DNA from: Nocardioides sp. CFH 31398
Lineage (GTDB): Bacteria; Actinomycetota; Actinomycetes; Propionibacteriales; Nocardioidaceae
Reading direction: 5' to 3'
Assembly (NCBI RefSeq): GCF_022436705.1
Contig: NZ_JAKUHT010000008.1
Span: forward strand, 1 to 64,000
DNA: 64,000 nt
A program made the position numbers and the translations under genes. Numbering within the stretch: position 1 is the stretch's first letter; each line of letters opens with the position of its first letter. The notes under the pieces were generated by a model. It had not been told where the DNA came from. It saw only the letters and a list, made by a program, of their open reading frames with translations, and made no database searches. Of this stretch, positions 8,097 to 16,150 are shown piece after piece.

Positions 8097-8759
8097 ATGA
8101 GCCACGACCACGGCACGCAGCCGAGCCACGACACCGACACCGACACCGACTTCTTCGAGCCTGCGGGCTGGGAGGACCGGTACGCCGGGGACGCCACGAT
8201 CTGGAGCGGTGACGCCAACCCGCAGCTCGTGGCCGAGGCCGCCCGCCTGTCGCCGGGCACGGCCCTCGACGTCGGCTGCGGCGAGGGGGGTGACGTCGTG
8301 TGGCTCGCCCGCCGCGGCTGGCGCGTCACGGGGGCCGACTTCGCCGCCAACGGTCTCGCCCGGGCCGCGGCGCACGCCGAGCGGGCCGGAGTCGCCGAGG
8401 CCTGCGACTGGTGGCAGGTCGACGCCCGGTCCTTCGACGCCGGCGGGCGCACCTGGGACCTGGTCACTACCCACTTCCTGCACCCGCCGGAGGCCGGCAT
8501 GGTGGACGTGGCCGCGCGCCTCGCCACCGCGGTGGCGCCCGGGGGGCACCTGCTGGTCGTCGGGCACGCCCCGTCGCCGGTGTTCACCCAGCTCGACGAG
8601 CGCCGCGCGAACGCGATGTGGCACGCCGCCGACCTCGTGGGGTCGCTGCCCGAGGACTTCGAGGTCGTCGTCGCCGAGGAGCGGCCCCGCACCGCCGTGC
8701 GCGACGGCGTCACGCACGAGATCGAGGACGCGACCCTGCTGGCGCGTCGACGGGCGTGA
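8097..8759 (+). CDS. Class I SAM-dependent methyltransferase
   Basis: 220 residues. The Rossmann-type SAM site is clear: ALDVGCGEGGDVVWLARRG (motif I) at about 59-77, VTGADFAANGLARA for the acidic loop after strand 2, and DLVTTHFLHPP after strand 4. The N-terminus has a hydrophilic TDTDTD tract before the conserved WEDRYAGD segment, where the small YcgJ/UbiE-like enzymes begin. The ATG at 8097 follows GGGTGGAG. The methyl acceptor is unknown. The 3' end overlaps the convergent exporter gene by 50 bp. Confidence 0.82.
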   Translation: MSHDHGTQPSHDTDTDTDFFEPAGWEDRYAGDATIWSGDANPQLVAEAARLSPGTALDVGCGEGGDVVWLARRGWRVTGADFAANGLARAAAHAERAGVAEACDWWQVDARSFDAGGRTWDLVTTHFLHPPEAGMVDVAARLATAVAPGGHLLVVGHAPSPVFTQLDERRANAMWHAADLVGSLPEDFEVVVAEERPRTAVRDGVTHEIEDATLLARRRA

Positions 8760-9678
8760 CCGGCGCCGGCGGCGCCGAGGCGGCGTCGTCGCGGGCCACC
8801 ACCCACGTCGCGCCGAGCGCGAGCGTGAGCCCGGCGACCGTGAGTGCGGTGACGGGCTCGCCGAACGCCGCCGCAGCCCACACGGTGGTCACCGGCGGCA
8901 CCAGGAACATCAGGGCGTTGACCGTCGTCACGCCGTTGCGCTCGAGCAGCCACCAGTAGAGGCCGTACGCCGCCAGCGTGGGCACGGCGGCCAGCCAGGC
9001 GATCGTCCACCAGAACACCGGCGTCGCGGGCGGGACCACGGCCCCCGCCGCGAGCGCGACGACGGCGAAGACGACGGTGGACGCCGTCGTGTGGATCGCC
9101 AGGCGCTCCATCGGCGGCACCGGCGCGGGGGTGCGTCGCTCCAGGAACGTCGCGGCGACGAGGCCGGCCATGCCCAGCAGCGGCACGGCGTACGCCGCGG
9201 TGGGCGCGCTGCCCCCGGCGGACGCGTCCGCCGCCACGACCAGCCCGACCCCGACGGCACCGACGGCGAGCGCACCCCACTGCCGCACGCCCACCGCCAC
9301 CCCGAGCAGCGGGCCCGCGAGGGCGGCCACGACCAGCGGCTGCACGCCGTCCATCAGGGAGGTCGTCCCGCTGTTCACGCCGAGGGCGAGGGCGCCGTAC
9401 ACGCCGCCCAGGTAGACCGCCTGGGACAGCAGACCGATCAGCACGTGCCGCCCGGTGGTGGCGGTGCCGCCGCCGCGGCGGGCCCGACCGAGGTGCCGGA
9501 CCAGGAACGGTGCGAGCAGCAGGGCCGCCGGCAGCGACCGCCACAGCAGCAGCGTCGTCGCCCCGACCTGCTCCAGCGCCCACGCCGGACCGACGAAGCC
9601 CGACGACCAGGAGACGACGAACGCCGCGCCGAGCAGCGTGGTGACGACGGGGGTCGGTATACCGATCGGTCTACTCAT
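8710..9678 (-). CDS. EamA-family (DMT) membrane exporter
   Basis: 322 residues forming ten predicted membrane helices in two EamA repeats: FVVSWSSGFVGPAWALEQVG begins the first and the second starts near AAYAVPLLGMAG. The helix-9 region LMFLVPPVTTVWAAAAFGE is the typical family signature. DMT proteins export small metabolites or drugs; the substrate cannot be read from sequence. The ATG at 9678 was chosen over a TTG at 9687. It diverges from a TetR gene through a short region with two identical palindromes, so the TetR protein probably represses it. TACCTT (read on the minus strand) ends 7 nt before the ATG, which predicts a leaderless mRNA. Confidence 0.85.
   Translation of the reverse strand: MSRPIGIPTPVVTTLLGAAFVVSWSSGFVGPAWALEQVGATTLLLWRSLPAALLLAPFLVRHLGRARRGGGTATTGRHVLIGLLSQAVYLGGVYGALALGVNSGTTSLMDGVQPLVVAALAGPLLGVAVGVRQWGALAVGAVGVGLVVAADASAGGSAPTAAYAVPLLGMAGLVAATFLERRTPAPVPPMERLAIHTTASTVVFAVVALAAGAVVPPATPVFWWTIAWLAAVPTLAAYGLYWWLLERNGVTTVNALMFLVPPVTTVWAAAAFGEPVTALTVAGLTLALGATWVVARDDAASAPPAPVTPVDAPAGSRPRSRA
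9661..9670. promoter_or_regulatory. TetR-type operator, copy 1
   Basis: The perfect palindrome ACCGATCGGT lies inside the first codons of the exporter gene. It is flanked by TAT and CTA, extending the symmetry partly. An identical palindrome at 9693-9702 lies 32 bp away, about three helical turns. Confidence 0.7.
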
Positions 9679-9692
9679 GGGGACCAAGGTAC

Positions 9693-9702
9693 ACCGATCG
9701 GT
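9693..9702. promoter_or_regulatory. TetR-type operator, copy 2, between divergent -10 elements
   Basis: The palindrome ACCGATCGGT overlaps by one base the TATAGT -10 of the TetR gene (9702-9707) and lies 1 bp from the minus-strand -10 TACCTT (9686-9691) of the exporter. One bound dimer could block both promoters, giving autoregulation and repression of the exporter. Confidence 0.75.
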
Positions 9703-9713
9703 ATAGTGACGCC

Positions 9714-10265
9714 ATGACCCTGCAGGAGATCGAGTGGACGCCGAAGGCGCGAGCGGTCCTGGCCGCGGCGGACGAGCTGTTCTACGCGCGCGGCATCCAC
9801 GCCGTCGGCGTCGAGCTGGTCGCCGAGCGCGCCGGGGTCACGAAGAAGACCCTCTACGACCGGTTCGGGTCGAAGGACCGCCTGGTGGTCGCCTACCTGG
9901 AGGGGCGCACCGCCCGGTGGCGCGTGGTGCTCGAGGAGCACCTCGAGGCGGCCGGCGATGACCCGGAGACGCGCCTCTCGGCCGTCTTCGACGCCTCGGC
10001 CGCCTGGGCCGCCAGCGACGGCCCGCGTGGCTGCGGGATGATCAACGCCCACGCCGAGATCACCGACCCGGCCCACCCGGCCTACGCCGTGATCACGGGC
10101 GAGAAGGCGTGGATGCTCGCGTTGTTCGCCGACATCGTCGGGGACCACGCCGCCCCCGCGGTGATGCTGCTGCATGAGGGCGCGCTCTCGGCGTCGGGGA
10201 TGGGCGCCGTCCCCGACGCGTTCGCGGTCGCGCGGGACGCCGCGCTCCGACTGGTCGAGGTGTAG
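9714..10265 (+). CDS. TetR/AcrR-family transcriptional regulator
   Basis: 183 residues. The N-terminal helix-turn-helix is clear: ARAVLAAADELFYARGIHAV, then LVAERAGVTKKTLYDRFGSK at about 35-55. The C-terminal ligand-binding domain includes GPRGCGMINAHAEI, as in TetR_C_16-like proteins next to small exporters. The gene diverges from the EamA exporter with twin operators between them, so it most likely represses both genes and is released by the exporter substrate or a related compound. TATAGT ends 6 nt before the ATG and no ribosome site is visible, so the message is probably leaderless. Confidence 0.88.
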   Translation: MTLQEIEWTPKARAVLAAADELFYARGIHAVGVELVAERAGVTKKTLYDRFGSKDRLVVAYLEGRTARWRVVLEEHLEAAGDDPETRLSAVFDASAAWAASDGPRGCGMINAHAEITDPAHPAYAVITGEKAWMLALFADIVGDHAAPAVMLLHEGALSASGMGAVPDAFAVARDAALRLVEV

Positions 10266-10294
10266 CCCCAGCGACGGGGTGGAACGGTGTCGGC

Positions 10295-10624
10295 ATGAAG
10301 TACGTCCTGGCCACCCTCAGCGGGGTCTTCCTCGCCGTCGCCCTCGTGCTCGTGCTGCTGAGCCTGTCCCAGCTCGACGAGGACTACGACACCGAGACCA
10401 GCGAGGAGTGCACGACGGTGCCGGTCCCCGGCGGGGGCGGGGGCAGCACGCAGAGCTGCACCGGCACCGAGGAGGCGGGCGGCCAGGTCGTGCTCGCCCT
10501 GGCCGGGGCGGGCTTCCTCGTCTCCGGGGCGCTCCTCGCCGTGGCGTCGGTCAACGTCCCAGGCCCCCAGCGGCCGGTCGCAGCGGCCCCCGCGCCGTGG
10601 CAGGGTCCGCCGCCGCGCCGGTGA
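10295..10624 (+). CDS. Small two-TM membrane protein of unknown function
   Basis: 109 residues with two hydrophobic helices (about 4-24 and 66-86). They are separated by an acidic loop holding two cysteines (EECTTV and QSCTG) and a glycine run, probably outside the membrane where the cysteines could pair. The C-terminal tail is proline-rich (APAPWQGPPPRR). No family is recognised. It starts 29 bp after the TetR gene on the same strand. Confidence 0.6.
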   Translation: MKYVLATLSGVFLAVALVLVLLSLSQLDEDYDTETSEECTTVPVPGGGGGSTQSCTGTEEAGGQVVLALAGAGFLVSGALLAVASVNVPGPQRPVAAAPAPWQGPPPRR

Positions 10625-10639
10625 GGGCCCGGGGCCGGC

Positions 10640-11668
10640 TCAGACGTCGGCGACGAGCGGGGCGACCTCGGTGCCGAGCAGCTCGATGCCGCGCAGCAGG
10701 TCGTCGTGCGCGAGGCGCGGGTTCGTCATCTGGATCGACAGGCGGTCGACGCCGCCCAGCTGCTCCGAGACGCGACGGATCTTGTCCGCGACCTCGGTCG
10801 GGTCGCCGAGGAAGAACGCGCCGTCCGGCCCGGCGGTGTTGTCGAACTGCAGTCGGCTGGGCTGCCGGAAGCCGCGCTCGGCGGAGATCTTCGCGAACAT
10901 CTCGTGCCAGCCCGGGTAGATGGTGTCGGCGGCCTGCTTGTGCGACTCGCCGACGAACCCGAAGACGTGCAACCCCACCTTGAGCCGGGACGGGTCGTGC
11001 CCGGCCTGGGCGCCGGCGCGGCGGTAGAGGTCGACGAGCGGCGCGAACTGGCGGGGCTCGCCGCCGATGATCGCGATCATCAGGGGCAGGCCGAGCAGCC
11101 CGGCGCGGGCGAACGACTCCGGGGTGCCGCCGACGCCGACCCAGATCGGCAGCTGCTCCTGCACGGGCCTCGGGTAGACGGCCTGGTTCGTCATCGCCGG
11201 GCGGTGCCGACCGGACCAGGTGACCTCCTCCGAGTCGCGGATCTTCAGGAGGAGCTCGAGCTTCTCGGTGAAGAGCGAGTCGTAGTCGGCGAGGTCGAGA
11301 CCGAACAGCGGGAACGCCTCGGTGAACGAGCCGCGCCCGACGACGAGGTCCATCCGGCCCCCCGAGATGAGGTCGAGGGTCGCGAACTGCTGGAACAGCC
11401 GGACCGGGTCCGTCGCGCTGAGGACGGCGACCGCGCTGCCGAGGCGGATCCGCTCGGTCCGCGCGGCGGCGGCGCCGAGGATCACCGGGGGAGCGGAGTC
11501 GTAGTACTCACGCCGGTGGTGCTCGCCGATGCCGAACGAGTACAGGCCGACCCTGTCGGCGAGCTCGATCTCCTCCAGCAGGTGCGCCATGCGCTCCTGC
11601 GGACCGATCAGGCGCTCGGTGGCGGGGTCGGTGACGGCGGCGACGAAGCTGTCGATTCCCAGGTGCAT
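10640..11668 (-). CDS. LLM-class (luciferase-like) flavin-dependent oxidoreductase
   Basis: 342 residues of the bacterial luciferase-like TIM barrel. Recognisable segments are the N-terminal ADRVGLYSFGIGEHHRREY, the LGSAVAVLSATDPVRLFQQF strand, GGRMDLVVGRGSFTEAFPLF, and the C-terminal FLGDPTEVADKIRRVSEQLG typical of family members. It may use FMN or F420; the F420 genes fbiA and fbiB are in this window, but the cofactor cannot be settled from sequence. The ATG at 11668 lies within the palindrome TGACATGTCA (11668-11677), a possible operator. Confidence 0.82.
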   Translation of the reverse strand: MHLGIDSFVAAVTDPATERLIGPQERMAHLLEEIELADRVGLYSFGIGEHHRREYYDSAPPVILGAAAARTERIRLGSAVAVLSATDPVRLFQQFATLDLISGGRMDLVVGRGSFTEAFPLFGLDLADYDSLFTEKLELLLKIRDSEEVTWSGRHRPAMTNQAVYPRPVQEQLPIWVGVGGTPESFARAGLLGLPLMIAIIGGEPRQFAPLVDLYRRAGAQAGHDPSRLKVGLHVFGFVGESHKQAADTIYPGWHEMFAKISAERGFRQPSRLQFDNTAGPDGAFFLGDPTEVADKIRRVSEQLGGVDRLSIQMTNPRLAHDDLLRGIELLGTEVAPLVADV

Positions 11669-11694
11669 GACATGTCAACCAATCGTGGACGGGT

Positions 11695-12687
11695 CTATTC
11701 CGGGCGGGAGGCGCCCGCCGACCGGCGGCGTCGGACGTCGGCGACGAGGTCGGCCGCCGCGCCCTCCCAGGTGGGGTGGGTGAAGGTGAAGCCCGCGTCG
11801 AGCAGCCGCCCGGGGACGACGCGGCGGCTCTTGAGCAGCAGCTCGGTGTCGGTCCGCAGGGCGAACGCGCCGACCTCGGCCATGAACCGGGTGGCGGGCA
11901 GGCCGACCCGGCGTCCCCAGGCGCGGCGCAGCGTGCGCATCAGGTCGCGCTGGCGCACCGGCCCCGGGGCGGCCAGGTTCACCGGCCCCTCGATCTCCTC
12001 GTGGGCCACCAGGAACTCGACGGCGCGGACGAGGTCGTCGCCGTGCAGCCACGAGACCCACTGACGACCGCCGGCGACCGGTCCGCCGAGACCCAGCCGG
12101 GCGAAGCCGAGCAGGTAGTCGAAGACCCCGCCGCGGTCGGGCGTCATCACCATGGCCGCGCGCAGCGCGACCCGCCGGGTCCGGGGCGTGCTCGCCGCCG
12201 CCTGCGTCTCCTCCCAGCGCCGGGCGATGCGTACGGAGTACTCCCAGTAGAGCGGGACGTCGTGCTCCTCCCCACCGATGACGCCGGTCGCCTCGTCGTG
12301 GGCGGGCTCGCCCGGCCGGGAGCGCGCGTCGGCGTAGATGGTGGCGGTGCTCATCTGCAGCCACACCGCCGGCGGGTCCGCGGCCCGGGCGATCGCCTCG
12401 CCGACGACGCGTGTCGACCCGACGCGCGAGTCCATCATCTGGCGCAGGTTGCGGTCGGTGTAGCGACAGCTCACCGTGCGTCCGGCGAGGTTGACCACGA
12501 CGTCGGCGCCGTCGACCTCGCCGGCCCAGGGTCCGAGGGTGCGACCGTCCCAGACGACGTGACGCACGCCGGGCTCGAGCGTCTCGGGGTGTCGGCTGAG
12601 GACGACGACGTCGTGGCCGGAGGCGACGAGGGCGCGCCGCAGGTGGCCGCCGACCTGGCCGGTGCCACCGGGGAGGACGTACTTCAC
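11695..12687 (-). CDS. TIGR01777-family NAD-dependent epimerase/dehydratase-like protein
   Basis: 330 residues. The extended SDR fold begins at once with VLPGGTGQVGGHLRRAL (glycine-rich NAD(P) site). It is followed by DVVVNLAGRTVSCRYTDRN, the TIGR01777/YfcH signature, and QMSTATIYADARSRPGEPA. The C-terminal DUF1731 part includes LLKSRRVVPGRLLDAGFTFT. The reaction of this family is not established. The frame is open further upstream, but the GTG at 12687 is right for the fold and has GGGAGG behind it. It is 26 bp from the divergent-facing oxidoreductase start region and 43 bp downstream of the glycine-rich gene. Confidence 0.85.
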   Translation of the reverse strand: MKYVLPGGTGQVGGHLRRALVASGHDVVVLSRHPETLEPGVRHVVWDGRTLGPWAGEVDGADVVVNLAGRTVSCRYTDRNLRQMMDSRVGSTRVVGEAIARAADPPAVWLQMSTATIYADARSRPGEPAHDEATGVIGGEEHDVPLYWEYSVRIARRWEETQAAASTPRTRRVALRAAMVMTPDRGGVFDYLLGFARLGLGGPVAGGRQWVSWLHGDDLVRAVEFLVAHEEIEGPVNLAAPGPVRQRDLMRTLRRAWGRRVGLPATRFMAEVGAFALRTDTELLLKSRRVVPGRLLDAGFTFTHPTWEGAAADLVADVRRRRSAGASRPE

Positions 12688-12730
12688 GACTCCGAGCCTC
12701 CCACCGGACGGCGTCCGCGGGAGCGTCGGC

Positions 12731-13555
12731 TCAGAAGTCGAAGCCGCCGAAGTCGAAGCCCCCGCCGGCGTCGGCGCTGCCCGAGGCGTCCATGCCGCCC
12801 CAGTCGCCGCCGCCGTCACCGCCGTCACCGCCGCCGACGTCGCCGCCGCCCATGTCGCCCCCGTCGCCGTAGCCGGAGTCGAAGCCGCCGTACGGCATCA
12901 TCATCGAGGTCAGGAACATGGCGGGCAGGATGCCGCTCATGACGAAGCCTCCGAAGTAGCCCTGCGCGTACGCGCCGTACGCCGGCCCGGCCTCGTAGTA
13001 GGGCACCATCCGGTTGCCGTCGCGGACCTTGCGGACGTCGGGCTCGGCACCCTGGCGGACCCGGTCGGCGTCCGCGGCGCAGACCGGCACCTCGCGCTCC
13101 ACGCCACCGGGCGGGGCCCAGTTGATGTCGCGGTCGGCGGGACCGTGGTTCGGGTTGAAGAAGCACGGCGGACGGCGGGTCGGGAGCTCGCGGCCGTCGC
13201 GACGGGCCAGCACGCACGCCATCGCGTAGCGGCCGTCCTCGAGCGCGGTCGTGACCGCCTTCAGGTCGTCGGCCTGCTGGGCGTCCTTCAGCAGCTGCTT
13301 GGCCTGCTCGTAGGAGTCGAGCGCGCGCTGGTAGTCCTGACGCATCGCGGTGTCGAGCTCGTCGGTGAGCGTCTCGATGTGCAGGTCGGACAGCTCCTCG
13401 CCGAAGCGGGTGACGTCCTCGTCGACCGGCACGCGGACCTTGCGGAACGACTCGGCGGCCTCGAGCTCGCGCTTCTGGGTGGCCCGACGGCCGGACACGT
13501 AGGCGATGCCGCCGAACGCCGCGGCGAGCACGAGAAGCAGGATGAGGAGCTCCAT
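12731..13555 (-). CDS. Membrane-anchored protein with coiled region and glycine-rich tail
   Basis: 274 residues. An N-terminal membrane helix (2-20, LLILLLVLAAAFGGIAYV) is followed by a helical region (about 30-120) with heptad-like spacing (DSYEQAKQLLKDAQQADDL). Then come a cysteine-containing middle with CFFNPNHGPADRD, a second hydrophobic patch (about 200-220) and a tail of some 50 residues that is nearly all Gly and Asp, closing FDFGGFDF. I do not recognise an established function. TAGACT ends 6 nt upstream of the ATG and AGGA lies between, so either leaderless or leadered initiation is possible. The tail resembles low-complexity extracellular or chaperone-like tails; that is a guess. Confidence 0.72.
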   Translation of the reverse strand: MELLILLLVLAAAFGGIAYVSGRRATQKRELEAAESFRKVRVPVDEDVTRFGEELSDLHIETLTDELDTAMRQDYQRALDSYEQAKQLLKDAQQADDLKAVTTALEDGRYAMACVLARRDGRELPTRRPPCFFNPNHGPADRDINWAPPGGVEREVPVCAADADRVRQGAEPDVRKVRDGNRMVPYYEAGPAYGAYAQGYFGGFVMSGILPAMFLTSMMMPYGGFDSGYGDGGDMGGGDVGGGDGGDGGGDWGGMDASGSADAGGGFDFGGFDF

Positions 13556-13584
13556 GTCCTGAGTCTACGGACCGTCTGTGAAGT

Positions 13585-13627
13585 ACAGGCATGTAGTTAT
13601 GTCAGAACTCTGGTGTGACTGGTGTGA
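13585..13627 (+). promoter_or_regulatory. Promoter region of the SpoIID gene: shared motif plus 9-bp direct repeats
   Basis: ACAGGCATGTAGTT at 13585-13598 matches 13 of 14 bases of the whiB promoter (59873-59886); the match continues with TCAG at the same spacing. TGTGACTGGTGTGA at 13614-13627 is identical to a 14-mer upstream of the PGRP amidase gene (51897-51910) and is a 9-bp direct repeat. The reverse complement, GTCACA repeated every 9 bp, resembles reported MtrA sites. Confidence 0.6.
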
Positions 13628-13647
13628 CGCATGGTGCTCTTGTGGTC

Positions 13648-14799
13648 ATGCGACTCACCGTCCGGATGCTCACGCCGCTCCTGCTCTCGGCCGCCCTCGT
13701 CGCCGCGACCGTCGTCGGCGCCCAGCCCGCCCGGGCCTCGGTCGAACCGATCACGCTGACCGGGCACGGGTACGGCCACGGCATCGGGATGTCGCAGTAC
13801 GGCGCCTACGGAGCGGCTCGACAGGGCCTGTCGTACGGCCGGATCGTGGCCTTCTACTACCCGGGCACGAAGCCCGGCCGCACCGACGGCCGCATCCGGG
13901 TGCAGATCTCGTCGGACGGCGGCGGCGACGTCGTCGTCGAGCCGCGCCGCGGGCTGCGGGTGCGGGACCTGGCGAACGGGCGCACCCGCGCGCTGCGCGA
14001 CAACGGGGCGCGGCTGTGGCGGCTGAAGACCAACGGCTCGGGCGAGACCCTCGTCGGGTTCCGCGACGCCCGCCAGTGGCGCTTCTTCACCCGGCTCGAC
14101 GGCCGGGGCGAGCTCGACGCGCGGGGCGCGGTCCTCGCGCTGCACACGCCGTCCGGGGTCCGGCGCTACCGCGGGGCCCTGCGGCTGGCGGCCGGGGACA
14201 CGGTCAACGTGCTCGGGATCGACAACTACCTGAAGGGCGTGGTGCCGACCGAGATGCCGTCGTCCTGGCACCCGCAGGCGCTGCGCGCGCAGGCCGTCGC
14301 CGCCCGCAGCTATGCCGCCTGGGAGCGCCGCAACCCGCGCGCCGCCCACTTCGACGTGTACGACACCGTCGCCAGCCAGGTGTACGGCGGCTTCGGCGCC
14401 GAGGCCGCCTCCACCAACGCCGCCGTCGAGGACACCGCCGGCCGCATCCGCACGTCCGGCGGCCGGCCCGCCTTCACCCAGTTCTCCTCGTCCAACGGCG
14501 GCTTCTCGGCGCCGGGCTCCCAGCCCTACCTGAAGGCCCGTCGCGACCCGTACGACGGGTGGTCGGGCAACCCGAACCACGACTGGTCGGTCCGGGTGGC
14601 GGCCTCGACCGTCGAGGCCCGCTGGCCCGGCGTCGGCGACCTGCGCGGTGTCCGGGTGACCAGGCGCGACGGCCACGGCGAGTGGGGTGGACGTGCCGTC
14701 ACCGTCCGGATCACGGGCTCACGCGGGTCGACGACCGTGAGCGGGCCGGACTTCCGGTTCGCCCTGGGCCTGAAGTCGCACTGGTTCCGGGTCGGCTGA
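13648..14799 (+). CDS. Secreted SpoIID/LytB-domain protein (peptidoglycan remodelling)
   Basis: 383 residues. The signal peptide MRLTVRMLTPLLLSAALVAA ends with a likely cleavage after ARAS (about residue 31). It is followed by the family opener GHGYGHGIGMSQYGA. The SpoIID core contains NYLKGVVPTEMPSSW, then LRAQAVAARSYA and QVYGG. The segment FTQFSSSNGGFSAPG follows, and the protein ends with a small beta-rich domain. In Bacillus SpoIID is a lytic transglycosylase acting on denuded glycan; actinobacterial relatives are presumed wall hydrolases. The ATG at 13648 gives a proper signal peptide. Its promoter shares motifs with those of whiB and the PGRP amidase. Confidence 0.88.
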   Translation: MRLTVRMLTPLLLSAALVAATVVGAQPARASVEPITLTGHGYGHGIGMSQYGAYGAARQGLSYGRIVAFYYPGTKPGRTDGRIRVQISSDGGGDVVVEPRRGLRVRDLANGRTRALRDNGARLWRLKTNGSGETLVGFRDARQWRFFTRLDGRGELDARGAVLALHTPSGVRRYRGALRLAAGDTVNVLGIDNYLKGVVPTEMPSSWHPQALRAQAVAARSYAAWERRNPRAAHFDVYDTVASQVYGGFGAEAASTNAAVEDTAGRIRTSGGRPAFTQFSSSNGGFSAPGSQPYLKARRDPYDGWSGNPNHDWSVRVAASTVEARWPGVGDLRGVRVTRRDGHGEWGGRAVTVRITGSRGSTTVSGPDFRFALGLKSHWFRVG

Positions 14800-14805
14800 C
14801 CCCCT

Positions 14806-16044
14806 TCAGGTGCGGGCTGGCACCCCCAGGGGGCGCATGAAGCCCTCGGGCACCTCGACGACGTCCGGGGTGAGCTGGTCGATCGACGACAGCCCGAGCC
14901 CGAGCAGCGCCGAGTCGATCCCGGAGCGGAGCACGTCGAGCACGTTGCCGACGCCCTCCTCGCCGTTCGCCGCGAGCCCCCACAGGTAGGCGCGGCCGAT
15001 CATCACGGCGCGGGCGCCGAGCGCGAGGGCCTTGACCACGTCGGAGCCGCGGCGGATGCCGCCGTCCATGAGCACCTCGACCTGGTCGCCGACGGCCTCC
15101 GCGATGGGGTGCAGGACGCGGATCGTGGCCGGCGTCCCGTCGAGGTTGTTGCCGCCGTGGTTGGAGACCGAGATGGCCGCGACGCCGGCGTCGACGGCGC
15201 GCTTGGCGTCGTCCACGCGGCACACGCCCTTGAGCATGAAGGGGCGGCCCCCGCTGATCTGGGCCCACGTCTCGCGCATCCAGTCGACGTCGTCCCAGGT
15301 CGGCGGGGTGGTGGTCATCCACTCGTAGTAGGCGCCGAAGAAGGTCGGGGCCTCGCCGCCGTCCGGCGGGGCCAGGTTGGGCGCGCGCAGGTCGGGGATC
15401 TGCCCCGTCCGCCCGAACTCCCACAGCCAGCGAGGCTTCGTGGCCACCTGGGGCGCCATCCGCACCATCGTCTTGAGGTCCACCTTCTCGGGGATCTCCG
15501 GGCTGCCCCAGTCCCGGCCCATCGAGAAGGACCAGTCGAGGGTGGCGATGAGCCCCTTCGCGCCGGCGGCGTGCGCGCGCTCCATGCGCTGGACCATGAC
15601 GTCGCGCTGGCCGGTCCAGTACATCTGGAAGAAGGTCCGGTCGTTGACCGCGCAGACCTCCTCGACCGACTTCGAGGCGAAGTTCGACAGCCCCATCACG
15701 GTGCCCCGGGAGGCGGCCGCGCGGGCGACCGCGACCTCCCCGTCCGGGTGGACGGCCTGGACGCCGGTGGGGCTGATGAGCACCGGCAGCGACACGTCCT
15801 GGCCCATCACCGTGGTCGCCATCGCCCGCTCGGCCTGGTGGCCGGCCACGTGCGGCGCGAACTGGATCTCGGTGAACGCGCGCTGGTTGTCGTCGATGGT
15901 CTGGCCGCGCTCGGAGCCGGCGACCAGGGCGCCGTACACGGGAGCGGGCAGCCGCTTGCGTGCCCGCTGCTGGGCCACGGCCACGGACTCGAACCAGGGG
16001 TTCTGCTTCCAGGGGTTCTGGAGCCAGTCGGGCTTCTTCGTCAT
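14806..16044 (-). CDS. mftD: Pre-mycofactocin synthase MftD (FMN-dependent)
   Basis: 412 residues of the FMN alpha-hydroxy-acid oxidase fold, matching MftD closely: NPWFESVAVAQQRARKRLP, then SERGQTIDDNQRAF, VLISPTGVQAVHPDGEVAVA, GLIATLDWSFSMGRDWGSP, AISVSNHGGNNLDGTPA (active-site His) and DGGIRRGSDVVKALALGA (FMN phosphate site). MftD oxidatively deaminates the MftC/MftE product AHDP to pre-mycofactocin, the redox-active form. The ATG at 16044 follows GCGAGGCACCC. It diverges from mftR, but mftA, mftB, mftC, mftE and mftF are not in this window. Confidence 0.92.
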   Translation of the reverse strand: MTKKPDWLQNPWKQNPWFESVAVAQQRARKRLPAPVYGALVAGSERGQTIDDNQRAFTEIQFAPHVAGHQAERAMATTVMGQDVSLPVLISPTGVQAVHPDGEVAVARAAASRGTVMGLSNFASKSVEEVCAVNDRTFFQMYWTGQRDVMVQRMERAHAAGAKGLIATLDWSFSMGRDWGSPEIPEKVDLKTMVRMAPQVATKPRWLWEFGRTGQIPDLRAPNLAPPDGGEAPTFFGAYYEWMTTTPPTWDDVDWMRETWAQISGGRPFMLKGVCRVDDAKRAVDAGVAAISVSNHGGNNLDGTPATIRVLHPIAEAVGDQVEVLMDGGIRRGSDVVKALALGARAVMIGRAYLWGLAANGEEGVGNVLDVLRSGIDSALLGLGLSSIDQLTPDVVEVPEGFMRPLGVPART

Positions 16045-16150
16045 GGGTGCCTCGCCGGATCGGATAGGGGTCGGTCGGGTGTGACGTGGACCACCCACGT
16101 TATGGCACTGTGGGCCACAACGGAACCGTCCGACCGGGTAGGAGGTGCAC

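Noticed and set aside
14806-16044. Annotation as lactate 2-monooxygenase or generic FMN hydroxy-acid oxidase
   Set aside because: The N-terminal NPWFESVAVAQQRA segment and the divergent mftR fit MftD much better.
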